Source: Candidatus Symbiopectobacterium endolongispinus | GTDB taxonomy: Bacteria; Pseudomonadota; Gammaproteobacteria; Enterobacterales; Enterobacteriaceae | NCBI RefSeq assembly: GCF_018777385.1 | Contig: NZ_JAFJYB010000001.1 | Coordinates: 620,001 to 684,000 of the forward strand | Length of the DNA: 64,000 nucleotides | Direction of reading: 5' to 3' | Shown here: one piece after another, positions 61,425 to 64,000 of the stretch | Position numbering within the stretch: the first letter of the stretch is position 1 | Layout of the letters: the number at the start of each line of letters is the position of its first letter | Program-made: the position numbers and the translations under genes | The notes under the pieces: model-generated | Seen by the model: the letters and a program-made list of their open reading frames with translations, nothing else | Told to the model about the DNA's origin: nothing | The model's database searches: none

Positions 61425-63002
61425 CAGAAGATCTCCTTGGTATGGTGAGCCGTGGCAATGGCGCGAAGCACCGCGCGCGCTTTGTTTCGGGTTTCGTCCG
61501 CTTCGACTTGCGGCTGTGAGTCGAGCACCACGCCCGCTCCGGCCTGAACGGTAGCGATACCGTCTTCAACATAGGCAGAGCGGATAACGATGCAGGTGTC
61601 CAAATCGCCGTGAGCAGTAAAATAGCCCACGGCGCCACCGTAGCTACCGCGTCGCGTTTTTTCATTTTCGGCAATCAGTTGCATGGCGCGTACTTTTGGC
61701 GCACCGCTCAGCGTGCCCATGTTCATGCAGGCCCGGTAGGCGTGCAGTACATCCAAATCCTTACGCAACGTGCCGACAACACGTGAAACCAGATGCATCA
61801 CGAAAGAGTAGCGATCCACTTTGGTCAGATCGGCCACGTAGCTGCTACCTGGTTCACAGATACGTGCCAGATCGTTACGCGCCAGATCGACCAGCATCAG
61901 GTGCTCCGCCAGCTCTTTATGGTCAGTGCGCATTTTCAGCTCGATACGGCTGTCGAGATCGCGATCCATCCGCGCGACGGCCACGTGGGCGCGTACCGGC
62001 AATGGGGTAGATTTCGATCTGACGAGAATCCGCGTCGTATTTCAGCGAGCTTTCAGGCGATGCGCCAAACAAGGTGAAGTCCTGATCCTGCATAAAGAAC
62101 ATATAGGGGCTGGGATTGTTCTCTTTTAGCGTTTGGTACGCGGCCAGTGGCGATGGGCATGGCAGGGAGAAACGGCGGGGCGGCACCACCTGAAAGATTT
62201 CACCAATGCGAATCGCTTCCTGCATTTGACGTACCACGGCACCGTATTCTTCGTCGCTCTGGTTACAACTGAGCGCCATATCCACTAACGTCTGGCGTGG
62301 CAGCGCGGGTGCTGGCTGCTGCAACTGCTGCCCTAACTGTGCCAGACGATTTTGTAAGCGTTGACGTTCGGTGGCATCAGGCGTGAACAGACTGGCCTGT
62401 AAATGTGTAACGCGCTGTTGGTGATCCAGAATCAACAAGGTTTCTGCCAGATAAAAACAGTAATCCTGGCAGCGCTGCTGTTGGCTCAGTGGCGGTAACG
62501 TTTCAAACCCGGCAACCAAATCGTAAGCAAACAGACCACCGAAGAACATCGCTTCCCGCTCATTAGCAGGGCTGGTTACCAGCGTTTGCAGCAGACGCAG
62601 TGCGTCAAACACGGACAGCGAACGCAGACGCGCATCTTCGTCTTGCAGGGTATCAACCGCAGGGAAGATTAATTCACGGCCGTTGGGGCGCACGGCGACA
62701 TCAATATCTGCCGGTAACAGTTGGTCAAGCAGTGGCAGTAGTGTCGCGCCGTTAGCAGTCAATGCCTGAATGGAGACTTGCTGCCACAGTGCTGTGATAC
62801 GCAGTGCGCTATCAATGATCAATAGGCTTTTCAGATCCTGTTTAATATCAATTTCAGCGGATTCTAGCAGCAGCGTGGCTGGCCGGGCGCCGCACAACTG
62901 ATGGAAAACCGCGCTCGGATTATCTCGATAAGCGGTTTCGATGCGCAGCAGTTCAAGCTGCGGCTTATCGGTGGATGAAGATATCGTTGCTGATGTTTGC
63001 AT
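61424..63002 (-). pseudogene. trpE: Anthranilate synthase component I TrpE, frameshifted
   Basis: First committed enzyme of tryptophan synthesis. Start at 63002 (MQTSATISSSTDKPQLELLRI). The N-terminal domain and the start of the chorismate-binding domain ([32 protein letters not shown]) are in one frame; a small deletion near 61970 then shifts the frame, and the sequence continues as [33 protein letters not shown] and [15 protein letters not shown] to 61424. The product stops at residue 359, before the catalytic Glu/His and Mg sites. Overlaps trpG by a base (TGATG). Confidence 0.94.
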
Positions 63003-63070
63003 CGTCTCTACTCTGGTTGTCTGCTGTTTGTTTTATGTCGGTTTTAAGTCATCGCACAGCAGTAAGTCAT

Positions 63071-63097
63071 AAAAAAACCCGCTAATTAAGCGGGGTT
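63071..63097 (-). terminator. trp attenuator terminator
   Basis: Minus strand CCCGCTTAATTAGCGGG followed by T7. It lies between trpL and trpE in the position of the E. coli trp attenuator, whose own sequence (CCCGCCTAATGAGCGGG) is nearly the same. Confidence 0.92.
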
Positions 63098-63130
63098 AGA
63101 GATTTTGCATGTTGTGATAACAGCTATGCG

Positions 63131-63229
63131 TTAATACTCCACCCGCCACAGGGAAGAGCACCACCAACCACCGGTTTTGAAGCTGCCGCGCAGGCGGCTA
63201 TTTACCACTGCGAGAAAGTGCGTTGCCAT
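63131..63229 (-). CDS. trpL: trp leader peptide TrpL
   Basis: A 32-codon frame, MATHFLAV...GGWWCSSLWRVEY. It has tandem Trp codons at positions 22-23 and another at 28, preceding the attenuator. E. coli TrpL has 14 residues with tandem Trp at 10-11. GGAAA lies seven bases before the ATG. The stop that follows the Trp pair in E. coli appears displaced by a base insertion here, so the leader runs nine codons past the Trp pair. Confidence 0.72.
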   Translation of the reverse strand: MATHFLAVVNSRLRGSFKTGGWWCSSLWRVEY

Positions 63230-63259
63230 TATCACATTTCCATCTATTTGCTGAACTTT

Positions 63260-63294
63260 CGTACTAGTTAACTAGTTCATGAGCGCATTGTCAA
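63260..63294 (-). promoter_or_regulatory. trp promoter with TrpR operator
   Basis: Minus strand -35 TTGACA (63289-63294), 17-bp spacer, -10 TTAACT (63266-63271). The palindromic operator GAACTAGTTAACTAGTAC overlaps the -10, as in E. coli. Both tryptophan-repression and attenuation elements are thus retained although trpE and trpG are dead. Confidence 0.93.
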
Positions 63295-63421
63295 TGGGTT
63301 AACACATTTTATTTTATCGGTATAGCACCGCAGTCGTGTGGTTCCCCTCCGGCGGTGTTTAATGACATGATGTCCCGCGTCTCAGATCCACTGAGCAGCA
63401 TTAACAACCATAGGTGCCTGT

Positions 63422-64000
63422 GTGTCCGAACTTTCCGTTGCTCTGTCTCCCAGTCCGCTGTTTGATTTGCACAGCCACACTACCGCTTCGGATGGAGAAC
63501 TGTCGCCCGGTGAACTGGTACAACGCGCCGTTGAGATGCGCGTTGGTGTTCTGGCGATTACCGATCACGATACCGTGGCAGGCGTGGCTGCCGCGCAGCA
63601 GGCGATAGCCGCATTGAATCTGCCGTTACGGCTGGTGCCTGGGGTTGAGATCTCCACCCTGTGGGAAAATCATGAGATTCATATTGTCGGTTTAGGTATT
63701 GATCCCGAACACATCGCACTGACACATCTGCTCGAACAGCAGAAGGAGCGCCGCTGGCAGCGTGCACAGGCAATCAGTGAACGGTTGTAGAAGGCGCGTA
63801 TTCCGGGCGCACTGGAAGGGGCACAGCGCCTTGCCGGAGAGGGAGAAATCACACGTGGTCATTTTGCCAGTTTTCTGGTGGAGCAGGGCAAAGCCAGAAA
63901 TGTGGGGCAGGTGTTCAAATCCTATCTGGCAAAAGGGAAAACCGGATATGTCCCGCCGCAGTGGTGTACAATAGCAGAAGCCGTTGATGTCATTCATCAT
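63422..64000 (+). pseudogene. rnm: RNase AM / PHP-family Rnm (YciV), nonsense codon, cut by right edge
   Basis: PHP-domain 5'-3' exoribonuclease involved in rRNA 5' maturation. The start is taken as GTG 63422 (VSELSVALSPSPLFDLHSHTTASDGELSPGELV). Metal-binding DLHSHTTASDG and ITDHDT, and the GVEISTLWENHEIHIVGL block, are present. A TAG at 63788-63790 interrupts ERL-stop-KARIPGALEGAQRLAG; the frame continues to the window end (TRGHFASFLVEQGKA, GYVPPQWCTI). The 3' end lies outside. Divergent from the trp operon, as in E. coli. Confidence 0.92.

Overview
The window looks like a chromosomal segment of an enterobacterium (Enterobacterales) in an early, heavy phase of genome decay, as in recently host-restricted insect symbionts. 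About 24 genes still match a recognisable enterobacterial protein along most of their length but are broken by nonsense codons, small indels or deletions, and they sit among about 33 intact genes. A truncated KdgM-type oligogalacturonate porin suggests a plant-associated (Pectobacteriaceae-like) ancestry. I cannot fix the genus from the sequence alone.

Layout. 1-3060: nhaB (cut by the window edge), fadR, broken ycgB (SpoVR family). 3343-5695: broken dadA and a broken Bcr/CflA-type exporter. 5923-10799: a leftward peptide/nickel/metallophore-type ABC transporter operon with a fused double permease, of which only the first ATPase reads through. 11005-19600: broken acetyltransferase, broken yeaH and yeaG, mipA, remnants of yeaE and yeaD, gapA, msrB, yeaC. 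19632-27750: pncA, ansA, sppA, an unknown gene split at an A8 run, ydjA, broken topB, ynjH. 27797-32693: broken xthA, a YicG-like membrane protein, an MFS exporter, a degenerate tRNA-Tyr gene behind a good promoter, broken purU, ychJ. 32845-40547: rssA, rssB, galU, hns, tdk, broken adhE. 41154-49008: broken oppA with intact oppBCDF, yciU, clsA, and the small gene yciY. 49169-54102: broken chemoreceptor, yciI, tonB, broken yciA, yciB, broken yciC. 54103-55431: an IS2-like element joining yciC to a truncated kdgM. 56323-64000: the trp operon (trpA, B, CF, D intact; trpG and trpE broken), with trpL, attenuator and TrpR operator still present, and broken rnm at the right edge.

How it fits together. 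Central functions (gapA, galU, hns, clsA, tonB, sppA, ansA/pncA, oppBCDF) are preserved. Stress and starvation functions (ycgB, yeaG, yeaH), fermentation (adhE), DNA maintenance (xthA, topB), D-alanine use (dadA) and the anthranilate synthase step of tryptophan synthesis are lost. The lesions include many short tandem duplications (5, 12, 15 and 18 bp units) and deletions between short repeats, which points to replication slippage as a major mutational force. I found no CRISPR array, prophage or clearly new multi-gene system. The most interesting signals are the concerted loss of the SpoVR/PrkA/YeaH trio, the pentanucleotide tract in adhE, the A8-split secreted protein, the IS2-mediated junction and the decaying tRNA-Tyr.
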